The notes beneath the pieces are model-generated. The model saw only the letters and a list, made by a program, of their open reading frames with translations. It was not told where the DNA came from and did no database searches. A DNA stretch of 64,000 bases from Paenibacillus mendelii (GTDB lineage Bacteria; Bacillota; Bacilli; Paenibacillales; Paenibacillaceae), in contig NZ_JANHOF010000001.1 of the NCBI RefSeq assembly GCF_024498075.1, positions 372,001 through 436,000 of the forward strand, in the 5' to 3' direction. Made by a program: the position numbers and the translations under genes. Numbering within the stretch: the stretch's first letter is position 1; every line of letters begins with the position of its first letter. Shown here one piece after another: positions 49,913 to 58,785 of the stretch.

Positions 49913-50887
49913 TTATTTTCCCTCCTGCTCGACTTCGTAGAACACCCAAAGCTTACTGGTCGTAAAGATGACAATCGTGAATAGCAAGATCATCAAGAAC
50001 AATACCCACAGTAAGGCCAGGCCGTATCCGAAACGGTTGAATGCGAATATTTGCTGGAAAGCATGAACGGAATACACATAATTGGGGCGGATCGGCGTCG
50101 ACAATAAGCTGTTCGAGTTTGCTGCGAGCAAGACAGGCTGCACGAAAATTTGCAAGGACCCGATAATATTCATAATGAATTGAAAGAATAGCACGGGCGT
50201 GATCAATGGAAGCGTTATGCGGCTAAATCGCTGTGCGGTTGTCGCTCCGTCGATTGCCGCGGCTTCATACAGCTCTTTGGACACCGCCTTTAAACCCGCC
50301 AAATAGATGAGAATCCCTCCGCCAACTCCCCACATCAGCATAATGAACAAGGGAAGCATGGCATAATCGTAGCCGAGCCAGTCGACAGGCTCGAGTCCTG
50401 CTTGCACCAAATACTGATTAATGACCCCCTCCTTGGTAAACAAGGATCGCCACATGGTGCCGACTGCCACGATCGGAATAATGGAAGGAATGAAGAACAA
50501 CGTCCGGTAAAGCCCAATGTTTCTAACGTTCTGATTCAATAGAATGGCCAGCAATAAACCGATTGCCATGCTTGCCGGAACATTGATGCAAGTGATCAGC
50601 ATCGTGCGTCCAAGCGAATACATCGCATCATTATCGGTAAAAACCTTGATATAGTTGTCGAAGCCGACGAACTTCAACCGGTCCATATTAAACCCGGCGT
50701 AGTTGGTGAAGCTTAAATACAGGCCGTAAAACAAAGGAATCAATCCAAGCAGCACAAACACGATAAACCATGGAGAGATGAAGAGATAAAACTCAAGGGC
50801 GGCTTTAATGGATCTCCTCTTGGATGCAGGGCGCATCCGGGCTGTTTGCTCGGTTATGATCGCACCCGTAGATTTCGCTTGACTCAT
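49913..50887 (-). CDS. Carbohydrate ABC transporter permease (MalF/UgpA/LplB type)
   Basis: Permease of 324 residues with six to seven helices: a first helix around 35-55 (FLFISPWFIVFVLLGLIPLF) and the EAA loop YEAAAIDGATTAQRFSRITL. It forms the channel together with the MalG-type permease encoded one base downstream. AGAGGGC lies before the ATG. The gene follows the solute-binding protein by 82 bases. Substrate likely an oligosaccharide from the polymer attacked by the GH28-like proteins. Confidence 0.93.
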   Translation of the reverse strand: MSQAKSTGAIITEQTARMRPASKRRSIKAALEFYLFISPWFIVFVLLGLIPLFYGLYLSFTNYAGFNMDRLKFVGFDNYIKVFTDNDAMYSLGRTMLITCINVPASMAIGLLLAILLNQNVRNIGLYRTLFFIPSIIPIVAVGTMWRSLFTKEGVINQYLVQAGLEPVDWLGYDYAMLPLFIMLMWGVGGGILIYLAGLKAVSKELYEAAAIDGATTAQRFSRITLPLITPVLFFQFIMNIIGSLQIFVQPVLLAANSNSLLSTPIRPNYVYSVHAFQQIFAFNRFGYGLALLWVLFLMILLFTIVIFTTSKLWVFYEVEQEGK

Positions 50888-50969
50888 ACTTGCCCTCTTT
50901 CCTATGTCGTATTTGAATAAAGGTTACCGGAGCTCCAAGATCGCTCCGGTAACCCCTACCCTCGATTCG

Positions 50970-52397
50970 TCAGTTCGTGCCGATCAGCTGCTTACCTTCA
51001 TTGATGAGCGTATTGATTTCTTCCGTCATTTTTTGGCCCGCTCCATCCACGGTATCCTTGCCGAAGTAAACCGGTGTGAAATGCTTATCGAATACGGCGT
51101 TGACGGCTTGATAAGTCAAGTATGGATTGTATTTCAGATACCCTTCACTGTACTTCAATTCATTCTGAACAAAATCATAATTCATCTTATTGAATGGCGT
51201 ATCTTGAGGAAGCATGTTCATGAGCGTTTTGGTCGCCGGCAGCCCATATCCGGCTTTCGCGCGATCTTCAGCCGGCTTGCCGCCGAAGAACCATTCGAAC
51301 ACTTCCCATGCTTCTTTCGGATGCTTCGTTTTACTGGAGATGATCGCACCCGTTCCCGAAGCTGACGGTGAGATCCGGGTTCCGCCCTCCATCATCGGCG
51401 CGGGCGATACGGCAAACTCGTCGATGCGGTCTTTCGTCAGCTGATTATCCTTCAAGAATCCGGAGAACCAGTAGCCGGCAATGATCATGGCCGCCTTATT
51501 ATCCACGAACAACTGTCCGCCCCAATCCGTCTCCTGATGCAGCGGACTTGGTCCAACACCCGATTGCGCCGCATCTACCCAGAAGTTCAGCAGCTCTTTC
51601 ATGACGGGAGTCGTCAAGTCAGAGCCTCCGAAATCTTCGCTGAACATGCTTGCTCCGCTCTGAATTAGCTGCAGGTTCAATAAATCCTGCTGTGCGGCAA
51701 TGTTACCGTTATAATAGACCAAGCCATAACGCGTCACCTTCTCACCGTTCTTCTTGGTCAGCTTCTTCCCAAGCTCGATGAGCTCCTTCCAGGTCATCGC
51801 CTCCGTGCTGCTTGGCAGTGGGATGCCCGCTTCTTCGAACATTTTCTTGTTGTAATAGATCGTGAAGTCCGGTGACCAGTCTTTCGGGTATCCGTATATC
51901 GCGCCTTGGCCATGCGTGCCGGTCGCTTTGTCGAAACGGAATTGATTCACGATGGGCAAGAAATCGTTCTGCTTGAATACGGTGCTGGAATCAAAATACG
52001 TCGTTAAGTCGAGCGCCATATCCTTCAATACGTATCCCGGCACCTCGGTTACGCCTGCCGCCCGGATAATATCCGGCGCATTGCCCGCCGCCATCATGGC
52101 CATCAGCTTATTGTAATCGGCCTCGACTCTTTCGATTTTAATATTGGTATGTGTTTTTTCGAATTCAGCAATCATTTCGGATGTCATTTCCGGCTCGTAC
52201 ATGGTCGATCGAATAACGACACGCTTTCCGCTCGGTTTGACATCTTCACCCTTTTCTCCCCCATTGGACGAGTTATCCGTTTTGGATGAATTGTTTCCAG
52301 ATGCGCCGTTATTGTTGCCGCCGCCGCATGCGCTGATCAGAAGCAGGCTGGATACGACGAGAACGGACAGCATTGTTGACCAAATCTTTTTTTTCAT
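50970..52397 (-). CDS. Extracellular solute-binding lipoprotein of a sugar ABC importer
   Basis: Solute-binding protein of 475 residues from ATG 52397, preceded by GGGGGATC; the upstream frame to 52493 has no start signal. Signal peptide with lipobox ISAC (Cys24), then a Gly/Asn/Ser-rich linker and a family-1 binding protein fold: RSTMYEPEMTSEMIAEFEK, VEADYNKLMAMMAAGNAPDI, YYNKKMFEEAGIPLPS, and AAMIIAGYWFSGF. It captures the sugar at the cell surface and delivers it to the two permeases downstream. First gene of the operon; its promoter should lie in the 286 bases up to 52683. Confidence 0.94.
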   Translation of the reverse strand: MKKKIWSTMLSVLVVSSLLLISACGGGNNNGASGNNSSKTDNSSNGGEKGEDVKPSGKRVVIRSTMYEPEMTSEMIAEFEKTHTNIKIERVEADYNKLMAMMAAGNAPDIIRAAGVTEVPGYVLKDMALDLTTYFDSSTVFKQNDFLPIVNQFRFDKATGTHGQGAIYGYPKDWSPDFTIYYNKKMFEEAGIPLPSSTEAMTWKELIELGKKLTKKNGEKVTRYGLVYYNGNIAAQQDLLNLQLIQSGASMFSEDFGGSDLTTPVMKELLNFWVDAAQSGVGPSPLHQETDWGGQLFVDNKAAMIIAGYWFSGFLKDNQLTKDRIDEFAVSPAPMMEGGTRISPSASGTGAIISSKTKHPKEAWEVFEWFFGGKPAEDRAKAGYGLPATKTLMNMLPQDTPFNKMNYDFVQNELKYSEGYLKYNPYLTYQAVNAVFDKHFTPVYFGKDTVDGAGQKMTEEINTLINEGKQLIGTN

Positions 52398-52569
52398 TTT
52401 GATCCCCCTATGTTTGTTTGCTAGATTAGTTCTTACATATGAAGTATAGATTTGATTGTTTATCTCAACAACGCGTATTCTTTTTCGATTCATTCCAATA
52501 TTTTTAGGAATCGTGGTTTCTGATGTCCACTAACGGCGAGATAGGTTATAAAGAGGATAACAAATAAGC

Positions 52570-52589
52570 CAGCCAGAAATCTCTGGCTG
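52570..52589. promoter_or_regulatory. Inverted repeat between divergent genes
   Basis: CAGCCAG (52570-52576) and CTGGCTG (52583-52589) form a 7-bp stem around AAATCT, midway between the solute-binding protein gene and a small plus-strand gene. No T run follows on the plus strand and only GCTTATTTG on the minus. Either an operator or a weak terminator. Confidence 0.35.
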
Positions 52590-52683
52590 ACCGGTTTACC
52601 CGACAATAAAGTTGTAAAGCTTACATGCGCAATATACAATATTAGTTAATTAACCCTTTATTATGAATGTGAGGTGCACGTCA

Positions 52684-52950
52684 TTGGAGGAGAAAGAACG
52701 GTACATGATGGCGGTCATATCCGTCCTGATTTCCTTTTCATCCTTCTTTCTGTTCATGTACCCGATAGCCGGAATCGTACTTGCGGTATTCTCTGGAATC
52801 ATCGGCCACAAGAGCCGTTTCACGGAGGTGGAGCGCCACATGTGGGTTGGCGGCAATCCGGGACGAGCAGGAAGGGATTTAGCGATTTGCAGCATTCTTT
52901 TTAATTTGTTTATGTTCTATGTGCTCAACGAGGTGAATCCTCTATCATGA
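52684..52950 (+). CDS. Small DUF4190-like membrane protein
   Basis: An 88-residue protein starting at TTG 52684, eight bases after GTGAGGTG; the in-frame ATG at 52663 has no ribosome-binding site. Two helices (~8-38: MAVISVLISFSSFFLFMYP then IAGIVLAVFSGIIGHKS; and ~65-82: LAICSILFNLFMFYVLN) frame a loop with Gly and Arg (GGNPGRAGRDLAI). The pattern GIVLAVFSGIIGHKSR followed by a second helix starting AGRDLAI resembles DUF4190 proteins. Function unknown. Divergent from the ABC operon and convergent with tatA. Confidence 0.65.
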   Translation: MEEKERYMMAVISVLISFSSFFLFMYPIAGIVLAVFSGIIGHKSRFTEVERHMWVGGNPGRAGRDLAICSILFNLFMFYVLNEVNPLS

Positions 52951-53015
52951 ATACATCAGCGTGTATGCTCACCTGGAAACAGCATTATCACAGCCGATAT
53001 TGATGAAGTTCACCA

Positions 53016-53204
53016 TTACGTCTTCTCCTCCGCTTCCTTCTTCCTCTCTTCCTCTACATTCATAAATTCTCTTGTTCCTCTACGAAACTCGGACAAGGTT
53101 GAGCCAATCGCTCTGCCCAGCTTCGGAAGCTTGGATGGCCCGAATAATAAGAGACCTGCCACGAGGATGAGCAGCAGTCCCGTTACGCCGATTCCATAAG
53201 GCAT
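53016..53204 (-). CDS. tatA: Twin-arginine translocase subunit TatA/TatE
   Basis: TatA-family protein of 62 residues: a short N-terminal membrane helix (~6-20, GVTGLLLILVAGLLLFG), the hinge FGPSKLPKLGRAIGSTL and an amphipathic helix, then a charged tail (EERKKEAEEK). TatA forms the pore of the twin-arginine export system together with TatC, which is not in the window. AGGAGGTG precedes the ATG. It is the last gene of an operon with a ZIP transporter and a multicopper oxidase whose signal peptide has a twin-arginine motif, so it probably serves that substrate. Confidence 0.95.
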   Translation of the reverse strand: MPYGIGVTGLLLILVAGLLLFGPSKLPKLGRAIGSTLSEFRRGTREFMNVEEERKKEAEEKT

Positions 53205-53229
53205 CTTATCACCTCCTGTTCATTAGGAA

Positions 53230-54417
53230 TTAGAAGTTCACCAGCAATGCAGTCGCATACATCAACACGATACCTAAAGTCACGCCGCCCAGGTTCAACC
53301 AGCTGACCGCAGGCAGCTCGAATCGGCGGGCATCCCGCACAATCATTTTACTGATGACAAAGATAACCTGTACAATTGCTCCGGCCCCAATACCGAAGAA
53401 CAGTGCAGCCAACGTATCATTAAAGACGAATCCGCCGGTCCATGTTCCTAAGATAGCAGGTGCTCCGGCTACGCATGCCAAACTGAGGAAGGTTTTCCAC
53501 GTGGGACGATCCTTCAAGAGCGGCGCTGCTATGCCCACTCCCTCCGTCACATTGTGAAGCGTAAATCCAATAATAAGGAAAGTACCAAGTGAAGCTTCGC
53601 CTGCAGCGAAAGCAGCACCGATCGCCAATCCTTCGCCAAAGTTATGCAGTCCGATTCCGCCGGCGATTTTGTATGAGACCCGTTTGCCCCCAATCTCGGC
53701 GAGGCTGCCGGATGTACGCTTACCACTCTGGTCCATAGCCATTAAGAAGAGAAAGCTGAGAATGGCTCCGAACCATACGAGTCCGGTTCCTTGAAATACA
53801 CCCGGAGCCTCAGCTCCAAGCTCAAGTCCCTCCTGAATCGTATCTACGGCTAGAAAGAATAGTAAACCCACTGTAAAAGCCAATATCGTTTGTATGCCCT
53901 TGGTAGTGTATCGGCGCATAAACGGAAACCATAACAAGCCAAGACCCACCGGTATAACGCCGACGTAGAAGCCGATCAAGGCATATTGGAGAAAACGATT
54001 CGCATCCGCCTCAGGCGTCTTCATCGCAGCCGCTACTTCTCCGGAGAATAGCAATCCGTTCGTCGTAATCAAACGAATTTCATGCGGATCTCCTTCAACC
54101 CAAGGGTAAGGAATGTAAATGGTTGCTAGCTCGAATCGCTGCAGGGTTGGGCCGGGATCAAATTCGGCGTTCCAGAATGCATCATCCACAACAACCTGGG
54201 CAATCTCGACCTCCTTCGGTCCAGAGTTTAGAACGGTAACCTGAAATCCATCATCCTGTAGAACAATCCGTTCAATATTGAGAACCTCGATCGGAGCAGC
54301 CTGTTGATCTTTAACACCCGTTCCCACATTCGAAATGAGCAGAATGACAACGGCCAGAAGCAGCAGCGGAGCTATGCCCCACAGCCATACCATTCTCTTG
54401 TTCGGTTTCGGATTCAT
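53230..54417 (-). CDS. ZIP-family metal transporter with an N-terminal extracytoplasmic domain
   Basis: Protein of 395 residues. After a first helix (~10-30) comes an extracytoplasmic beta-rich segment of ~100 residues (VLNSGPKEVEIAQVVVDDAFW), then about eight helices with the ZIP metal-binding motifs GLHNFGEGLAIGAAF and HNVTEGVGIAAPL (His-Asn/Glu pairs of helices 4 and 5). Most bacterial ZIP proteins are ~250 residues; the added front domain is unusual. ZIP proteins bring zinc, iron or manganese into the cytoplasm. GAGGAGG precedes the ATG; 15 bases separate it from the oxidase gene and 25 from tatA. Confidence 0.88.
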   Translation of the reverse strand: MNPKPNKRMVWLWGIAPLLLLAVVILLISNVGTGVKDQQAAPIEVLNIERIVLQDDGFQVTVLNSGPKEVEIAQVVVDDAFWNAEFDPGPTLQRFELATIYIPYPWVEGDPHEIRLITTNGLLFSGEVAAAMKTPEADANRFLQYALIGFYVGVIPVGLGLLWFPFMRRYTTKGIQTILAFTVGLLFFLAVDTIQEGLELGAEAPGVFQGTGLVWFGAILSFLFLMAMDQSGKRTSGSLAEIGGKRVSYKIAGGIGLHNFGEGLAIGAAFAAGEASLGTFLIIGFTLHNVTEGVGIAAPLLKDRPTWKTFLSLACVAGAPAILGTWTGGFVFNDTLAALFFGIGAGAIVQVIFVISKMIVRDARRFELPAVSWLNLGGVTLGIVLMYATALLVNF

Positions 54418-54432
54418 GCAGTTTCCTCCTCT

Positions 54433-55473
54433 CTACTCCGCTACAAAGAAGCCCATCCAGCCGAGCTCGGTAAATTCACTCTGATGCGCATGGAACATGT
54501 ATCTTCCAGGGGCCGGGAACACCATTTCGACAATTCCCCGTTCCCCTTGGCACTGCATAATAGTATCCGTGAAATAGGGGCGTGCCTGAGGATCCGCACC
54601 TGTCGCATAATAGTTGAAGAAGTTCGCGTGCAAATGAAACGAGTTGAGCAAATCAAATTCAGTCATATTGCTAATATAAACACGTATAAGCTCTCCCGCT
54701 TTGACCTTGATCGGCCGTGACATATAAGCGAATGCGAAGCCGTTGACCGTATATATTTCGTTCTCCCCGTCTAAATCCAGATCAAAGCCGTTCATGACCA
54801 TACTGAATTCCTTGGCTGGTTTGCGGGGAATCTTCGGATCGATGATAAAGTTGCCGTACAGCCCCTTATGAATGTGCCTGGTGAAGGGTTGGACGTGGCA
54901 ATGATAGACCTGCATCCCCGCTGGCTTAGCTTCGAATTCGTAGATGAACGTTTCTCCCGGTGCAACGGGCTCCAAGCCGTCCATATCCGTTGGATGAATG
55001 CCGTGAAAATGAATCGAATGCGGATGGGCCGAACCATTGCGGAATGTGACACGAACGATGTCGCCTTCCGTACATCGCAGCGTCGGTCCCGGTATTGTAC
55101 CGTTGAACGCCCAACCTGGAAACCTGATGCCTTTGGCAATTTCGAGTTCCCAATCGGCGGCGATCATGTCATAATCCCGCACTGTTCTCCCGTCCGCCCG
55201 CATACTTGCCTTCCCGTAATCGAACTGAGTTAATGCCTTCACAGCACTCTCCAGCCCTTCCGATGAATCCGTTCCAGGATCATACCCATGTGTCATACTG
55301 TGCTGCCGCATGTTCTTCAGTTTATCGTGCATGTCATGGCTGGGCTCCGATTGTGAGGATTTAGTAAATGCGGAAACGGGATTGACCAGCGTACTTCCAA
55401 GCACCCCCAAGAAACCCGCTGCTCCAACCTTTAATATATGGCGTCTGGATATTTTCTGCTTCGGATCTAACAA
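54433..55473 (-). CDS. Tat-exported multicopper oxidase
   Basis: Two-domain multicopper oxidase of 346 residues from TTG 55473 (AAAGGAGG seven bases upstream). The N-terminus ISRRHILKVGAAGFLGVLG is a twin-arginine signal (Arg 10-11). Copper-binding motifs: HPHSIHFHGIH, QVYHCHVQPFTRHIHKG (domain 1), NSFHLHANFF and YMFHAHQSEFTELG (domain 2). Short two-domain oxidases of this kind oxidise phenols or metal ions such as Fe(II) and Mn(II). First gene of the operon with ZIP and tatA; export in folded, copper-loaded form through Tat and metal uptake by ZIP would fit a metal-oxidation or metal-homeostasis role. The substrate is inferred only. Confidence 0.9.
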   Translation of the reverse strand: MLDPKQKISRRHILKVGAAGFLGVLGSTLVNPVSAFTKSSQSEPSHDMHDKLKNMRQHSMTHGYDPGTDSSEGLESAVKALTQFDYGKASMRADGRTVRDYDMIAADWELEIAKGIRFPGWAFNGTIPGPTLRCTEGDIVRVTFRNGSAHPHSIHFHGIHPTDMDGLEPVAPGETFIYEFEAKPAGMQVYHCHVQPFTRHIHKGLYGNFIIDPKIPRKPAKEFSMVMNGFDLDLDGENEIYTVNGFAFAYMSRPIKVKAGELIRVYISNMTEFDLLNSFHLHANFFNYYATGADPQARPYFTDTIMQCQGERGIVEMVFPAPGRYMFHAHQSEFTELGWMGFFVAE

Positions 55474-55684
55474 ATGAAAGCCTCCTTTGTTTTTGAATGC
55501 AGGAAAATAAGTTTACCTAAGGCAATTTTGTGGACAAAAAAATATTATTTTCACTTCTGACAAAATGTTTCTCGAAGGAAACTTGAATTAAACTAACTAT
55601 ATGACACCTACCCTTCGTTGTAAACCATTTATTTCCATTGGTTGTCCTTGCCGGATACATCACACCTAACATGTACACAAGAAA

Positions 55685-55720
55685 AGAGGAGCTGCAATCC
55701 AAACTGCTGCTCCCCTTCGT
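55685..55720 (-). terminator. Terminator after the DUF2512 gene
   Basis: On the minus strand GGAGC and GCTCC arms with imperfect inner pairs (GGAGCAGCAG against TTGCAGCTCC) are followed by TCTTTTCTTG. Moderate hairpin just past the stop at 55722. Confidence 0.5.
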
Positions 55721-55721
55721 A

Positions 55722-56069
55722 TTAAGACTGATGTGCTTTCCCTAAATCATCTTGAAAAATATAGCGGTGCATGAAAAACTCCCCTACCGCGACCACGACC
55801 GAAATCAGCAGGATTTCCCCATTCGACAATCCCCAAGCGAACCATACTTCGGCCACATACAAGTATAGCAGCGTTAATAACCCGTCCGTTAATGTGGCGG
55901 CTGTATTGTTATACTGTCTGAGTATGAGCTGATCGCCGATGATGTACGAGATAAGCGTCAACAAAGCAGAAGCGATAAACGCCGTCCAGACTGAAATTCC
56001 CGTAAAATATTGAAGCATGAAAATCATAATGAGACTGTTTAACACCCATTTCAAAAGGTATTTAAACAT
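55722..56069 (-). CDS. DUF2512 membrane protein (YndM-like)
   Basis: Membrane protein of 115 residues with four helices: ~6-22, ~27-46 (WTAFIASALLTLISYIIGDQ), ~59-78 and ~82-98. The patterns LISYIIGDQLILRQYNN and LTDGLLTLLYLYVAEVW are DUF2512, a family restricted to spore-formers (YndM in Bacillus). Function unknown. GGAGCGGGTGA stands before the ATG. Single gene with its own terminator. Confidence 0.88.
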   Translation of the reverse strand: MFKYLLKWVLNSLIMIFMLQYFTGISVWTAFIASALLTLISYIIGDQLILRQYNNTAATLTDGLLTLLYLYVAEVWFAWGLSNGEILLISVVVAVGEFFMHRYIFQDDLGKAHQS

Positions 56070-56182
56070 GTGTCACCCGCTCCTTATTCAATTATTTTAC
56101 GGTTATTGTTTCCTCCCAGTCCAAATTTTACACACACATCAACGGGGTATGACGGCGTTCTGATCCTGATGTGCCTTATGAG

Positions 56183-56461
56183 TCACTTCAACCCTTTGAA
56201 GATCTCTATAAAACCCGAGGGATCTTCTTTGACGGTGTACGAATACACGCCACGATTCGTATGCAAATATAAAATCCCGTCTTGACCGCCCATCCTTCGA
56301 TACGACAGATCGAAGACCTGCTCGATTCCAAACACCCGAAAGCGGGTAACGATTTTATCCGGGTATAAATACATCTCGCGGTCCTGTAAGACCGTTCTTT
56401 GTTCATTGAAGATGATTTCCCTATGTACCTTGTAGTAGGGCTGCACGGCAATCCAACTCAT
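56183..56461 (-). CDS. Small conserved-looking protein, PH-like fold suspected
   Basis: A 92-residue protein from ATG 56461, close behind AGGGGGG; the frame goes on to 56500 without a start signal. Beta-rich: REIIFNEQRTVLQDREMYLYP, TRFRVFGIEQVFDLSYRR, DGILYLHTNRGVYSYTV, and a short C-terminal helix (FIEIFKGLK). The succession of about seven strands and one helix is like PH-domain proteins, but this is only inferred. No signal peptide. Single gene. Confidence 0.6.
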   Translation of the reverse strand: MSWIAVQPYYKVHREIIFNEQRTVLQDREMYLYPDKIVTRFRVFGIEQVFDLSYRRMGGQDGILYLHTNRGVYSYTVKEDPSGFIEIFKGLK

Positions 56462-56699
56462 TATATCCCCCCTGCTGATCATCATGTCCATATGAAACAA
56501 TCATGTATTCACACTCATCCAGTCGCTCTCACGTTATGCAGCCGCATTCATTCCGTTCTATCTAGAGTAACAATAGCAAGGGACAACATCAATTCGTATC
56601 ATTAATATTTAATCTCATAAACTATATATCAGCAGCAAGCCCCCATTACCTTAGAAGGGTATTGAGGACTTCTGCTTCTGCTTACATCACTCAAACTGC

Positions 56700-57713
56700 C
56701 TACCGATCACTAAGCGGCGGTTCACTCTCCAGCCAGTTCCACTCATTGTTTACCACAAAACGACTTACAGCCTTGTCCTCAGGAAGACCCCAATCGTAGA
56801 AGGAAGTAATACAGTCGACAAAGGCGCGGATCGTTTCCCCGGTTGGGGTGGCGAGCATCGCATTCATGAGGGCCAGGTAGCCCTCTGGTTTCTCCGGGGC
56901 TCCTTGAAGCACATGCATGAATGATTTATGACATGGGAACAGAATCCGATTATAAGCAAGAATCAGTCTGCCGCCGAACAGGGCGACCTGACTCACCGCG
57001 TGAGAGAGCAAATAACTGTTATTTAACGCCAAAGCACGTTCTGAGAAATAGCCGCCATACAAAGCCACTTGGGCATAGAAGTCTGCAAAATTTCGAATTC
57101 GATTGTGTTCCGGATACACCGCAATCCTGCTTACTACCTCGCTAAGTTCAGGTATACGGGAGAACGCGACGATTGCCCCATCGAAGGATGCGCGCGTCGG
57201 CTCGCTTCCCCGATCGGCAGCCGCTTGAACAAAATCGTAGTTGATGATTTTACCGTCATAATAACCGCCTTCATAATTACAGCCCTCTGTCGCATAGTAA
57301 AATAAATCATCCTGCTGCTTACGCATCTGAAACACTTCATCCGTTACGACCAGATAGCAATCCACGTCGGAATCCTCACGCGCAATTCCTTTCGCGACTG
57401 AGCCCGCAATGATAACGGCCAGATAATCGGGATTTTCTTGAAAGCGTTCAACCAAGTTGTCTATCGCTTCCTTATGATGCGCTCTTAAGCCGCTGACTTG
57501 TAGGGGTTCGTTCAAAGCAACTCCACAACCTTTCAACAATAGGAATGAATCGTTTCTTATGACCGTTGCGATCCTCTTTATCATGGCATATTTCTCTACC
57601 CTATAAAAGCCGACTCTTCCTTTTTTCAATAGGACATTAAAAAAAACCGCGGGATCGCGGATTTCATAGCATGCTAATGCTGTCATCTTATCAATGAGGT
57701 TACGATTCATCAA
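56700..57713 (-). CDS. Nucleotidyltransferase-domain protein
   Basis: Protein of 337 residues with a Pol-beta-type nucleotidyltransferase core: GSVAKGIAREDSDVDCYLVV gives the GS motif and the Asp-x-Asp metal pair. The C-terminal ~150 residues are helical (FADFYAQVALYGGYFSERAL, LLSHAVSQVALFGGRLILAYN) and may bind substrate, as in aminoglycoside or lincosamide nucleotidyltransferases. The first ~75 residues before the core are of unknown type; the start is uncertain because no clear ribosome-binding site precedes any of the ATGs. It follows the AraC gene by six bases, so the two are co-transcribed. Confidence 0.8.
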   Translation of the reverse strand: MMNRNLIDKMTALACYEIRDPAVFFNVLLKKGRVGFYRVEKYAMIKRIATVIRNDSFLLLKGCGVALNEPLQVSGLRAHHKEAIDNLVERFQENPDYLAVIIAGSVAKGIAREDSDVDCYLVVTDEVFQMRKQQDDLFYYATEGCNYEGGYYDGKIINYDFVQAAADRGSEPTRASFDGAIVAFSRIPELSEVVSRIAVYPEHNRIRNFADFYAQVALYGGYFSERALALNNSYLLSHAVSQVALFGGRLILAYNRILFPCHKSFMHVLQGAPEKPEGYLALMNAMLATPTGETIRAFVDCITSFYDWGLPEDKAVSRFVVNNEWNWLESEPPLSDR

Positions 57714-57719
57714 CGAAAG

Positions 57720-58637
57720 CTATCGCAGTGTTAGACGGCTTGACTGTTGATGAATCTGCCGGAACACGCGAGGGGTCATCTTATACTTGCTCTTGAACAT
57801 CGTATAAAAGAAGCTGAGATCTGAAAACCCGCATTCCAACGCGATTTGGGAGATGGCCATCTCATCTTGTTTGAGCATGTCCGCAGCAGCCTCCAGTCGA
57901 ATACGGTTGCGAAACTCTATTAACGTCTCCCCTGTCCGTTCTTTGAATTCTTGGGAGAAGGCAGTCGGACTCCTATCGCTGATTCTGCTGGCATAGCTCA
58001 AGGTGAACGGCACCGTATAATTATGCTGAATCAGACCGATTACCCAATCTAGACGATCCACACCGGCTGGCGGCTGGCCATGGTTAGAAATTAAGGTCTG
58101 GTTAGCCGAGCATTCCGCCAGAATCAGCATCCACTGCCATAAGACGATCTTGATCCGTGCACGATTCATCGTCAACTCCCGGCAATGATCGGAGGCATCT
58201 CTTAATTGATTTTCTAAGCCCGATAGTATAGCCATAGACATATTCTGCTTGCGCCTCGGCCAGGATCGCGTCCAATCGGTCCAATAGGACCTGTCCAACG
58301 TTTCAAGATCTAAGGCCGACAGCGTGCTAAAGCAGGTCAGCAGCTCCTGACGATAGAAATTGACATCGATGAGAATGTTGTAGTGGTACAGAAACTGGTT
58401 GGCTTTCGTCCGGAAGGAATGCCATTCCCCAGGCCACACGATTAAGGAATCCCCTGGTCTCAGCTCCAGAACTCCTCCTTCTCCTTCATGGAAGGCTTGC
58501 CCGTCTATGACCACAATGCCTTCTATAAAATCATGCTTATGCGGCTCGACATGATCGCCTGCTTCTAAGTAATAAGGATGAATGGAAATGGGATACTTTG
58601 GATCCGAGGCAAATGATTTCATTTTATACGTATCCAC
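57720..58637 (-). CDS. AraC-family regulator with N-terminal cupin
   Basis: Regulator of 305 residues from GTG 58637 (GGGAGG upstream). The N-terminal part is a cupin: YLEAGDHVEPHKHDFIEGIVV, LELRPGDSLIVWPGEWHSFR. The C-terminal ~100 residues hold two helix-turn-helix units (FTLSYASRISDRSPTAFSQE, then MAISQIALECGFSDLSFFY). AraC proteins of this shape sense sugars such as arabinose or rhamnose. It is divergent from the secreted protein gene at 58786, with a cre-like site between, and may control it; it is followed by the nucleotidyltransferase. Confidence 0.92.
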   Translation of the reverse strand: MDTYKMKSFASDPKYPISIHPYYLEAGDHVEPHKHDFIEGIVVIDGQAFHEGEGGVLELRPGDSLIVWPGEWHSFRTKANQFLYHYNILIDVNFYRQELLTCFSTLSALDLETLDRSYWTDWTRSWPRRKQNMSMAILSGLENQLRDASDHCRELTMNRARIKIVLWQWMLILAECSANQTLISNHGQPPAGVDRLDWVIGLIQHNYTVPFTLSYASRISDRSPTAFSQEFKERTGETLIEFRNRIRLEAAADMLKQDEMAISQIALECGFSDLSFFYTMFKSKYKMTPRVFRQIHQQSSRLTLR

Positions 58638-58702
58638 ATTAACAACCTCCCGTTGTCCCCAACGAATTCGTTAATATCACATGGATGTAAGAATCTCCAA
58701 GA

Positions 58703-58716
58703 AGTAAGCGCTACCA
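58703..58716 (+). promoter_or_regulatory. Possible cre (CcpA) site
   Basis: AGTAAGCGCTACCA matches the catabolite-response consensus TGWAANCGNTNWCA at all fixed positions except two. It lies 70 bases before the secreted protein start and 66 from the divergent AraC gene, so carbon-catabolite repression of one or both is plausible. Confidence 0.4.
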
Positions 58717-58785
58717 TAATATTACTTTAAACGTGTACGTGAAGAAAAACAAGAAGCATTTCATCTCAATGGAGGAGGCTTAGTA

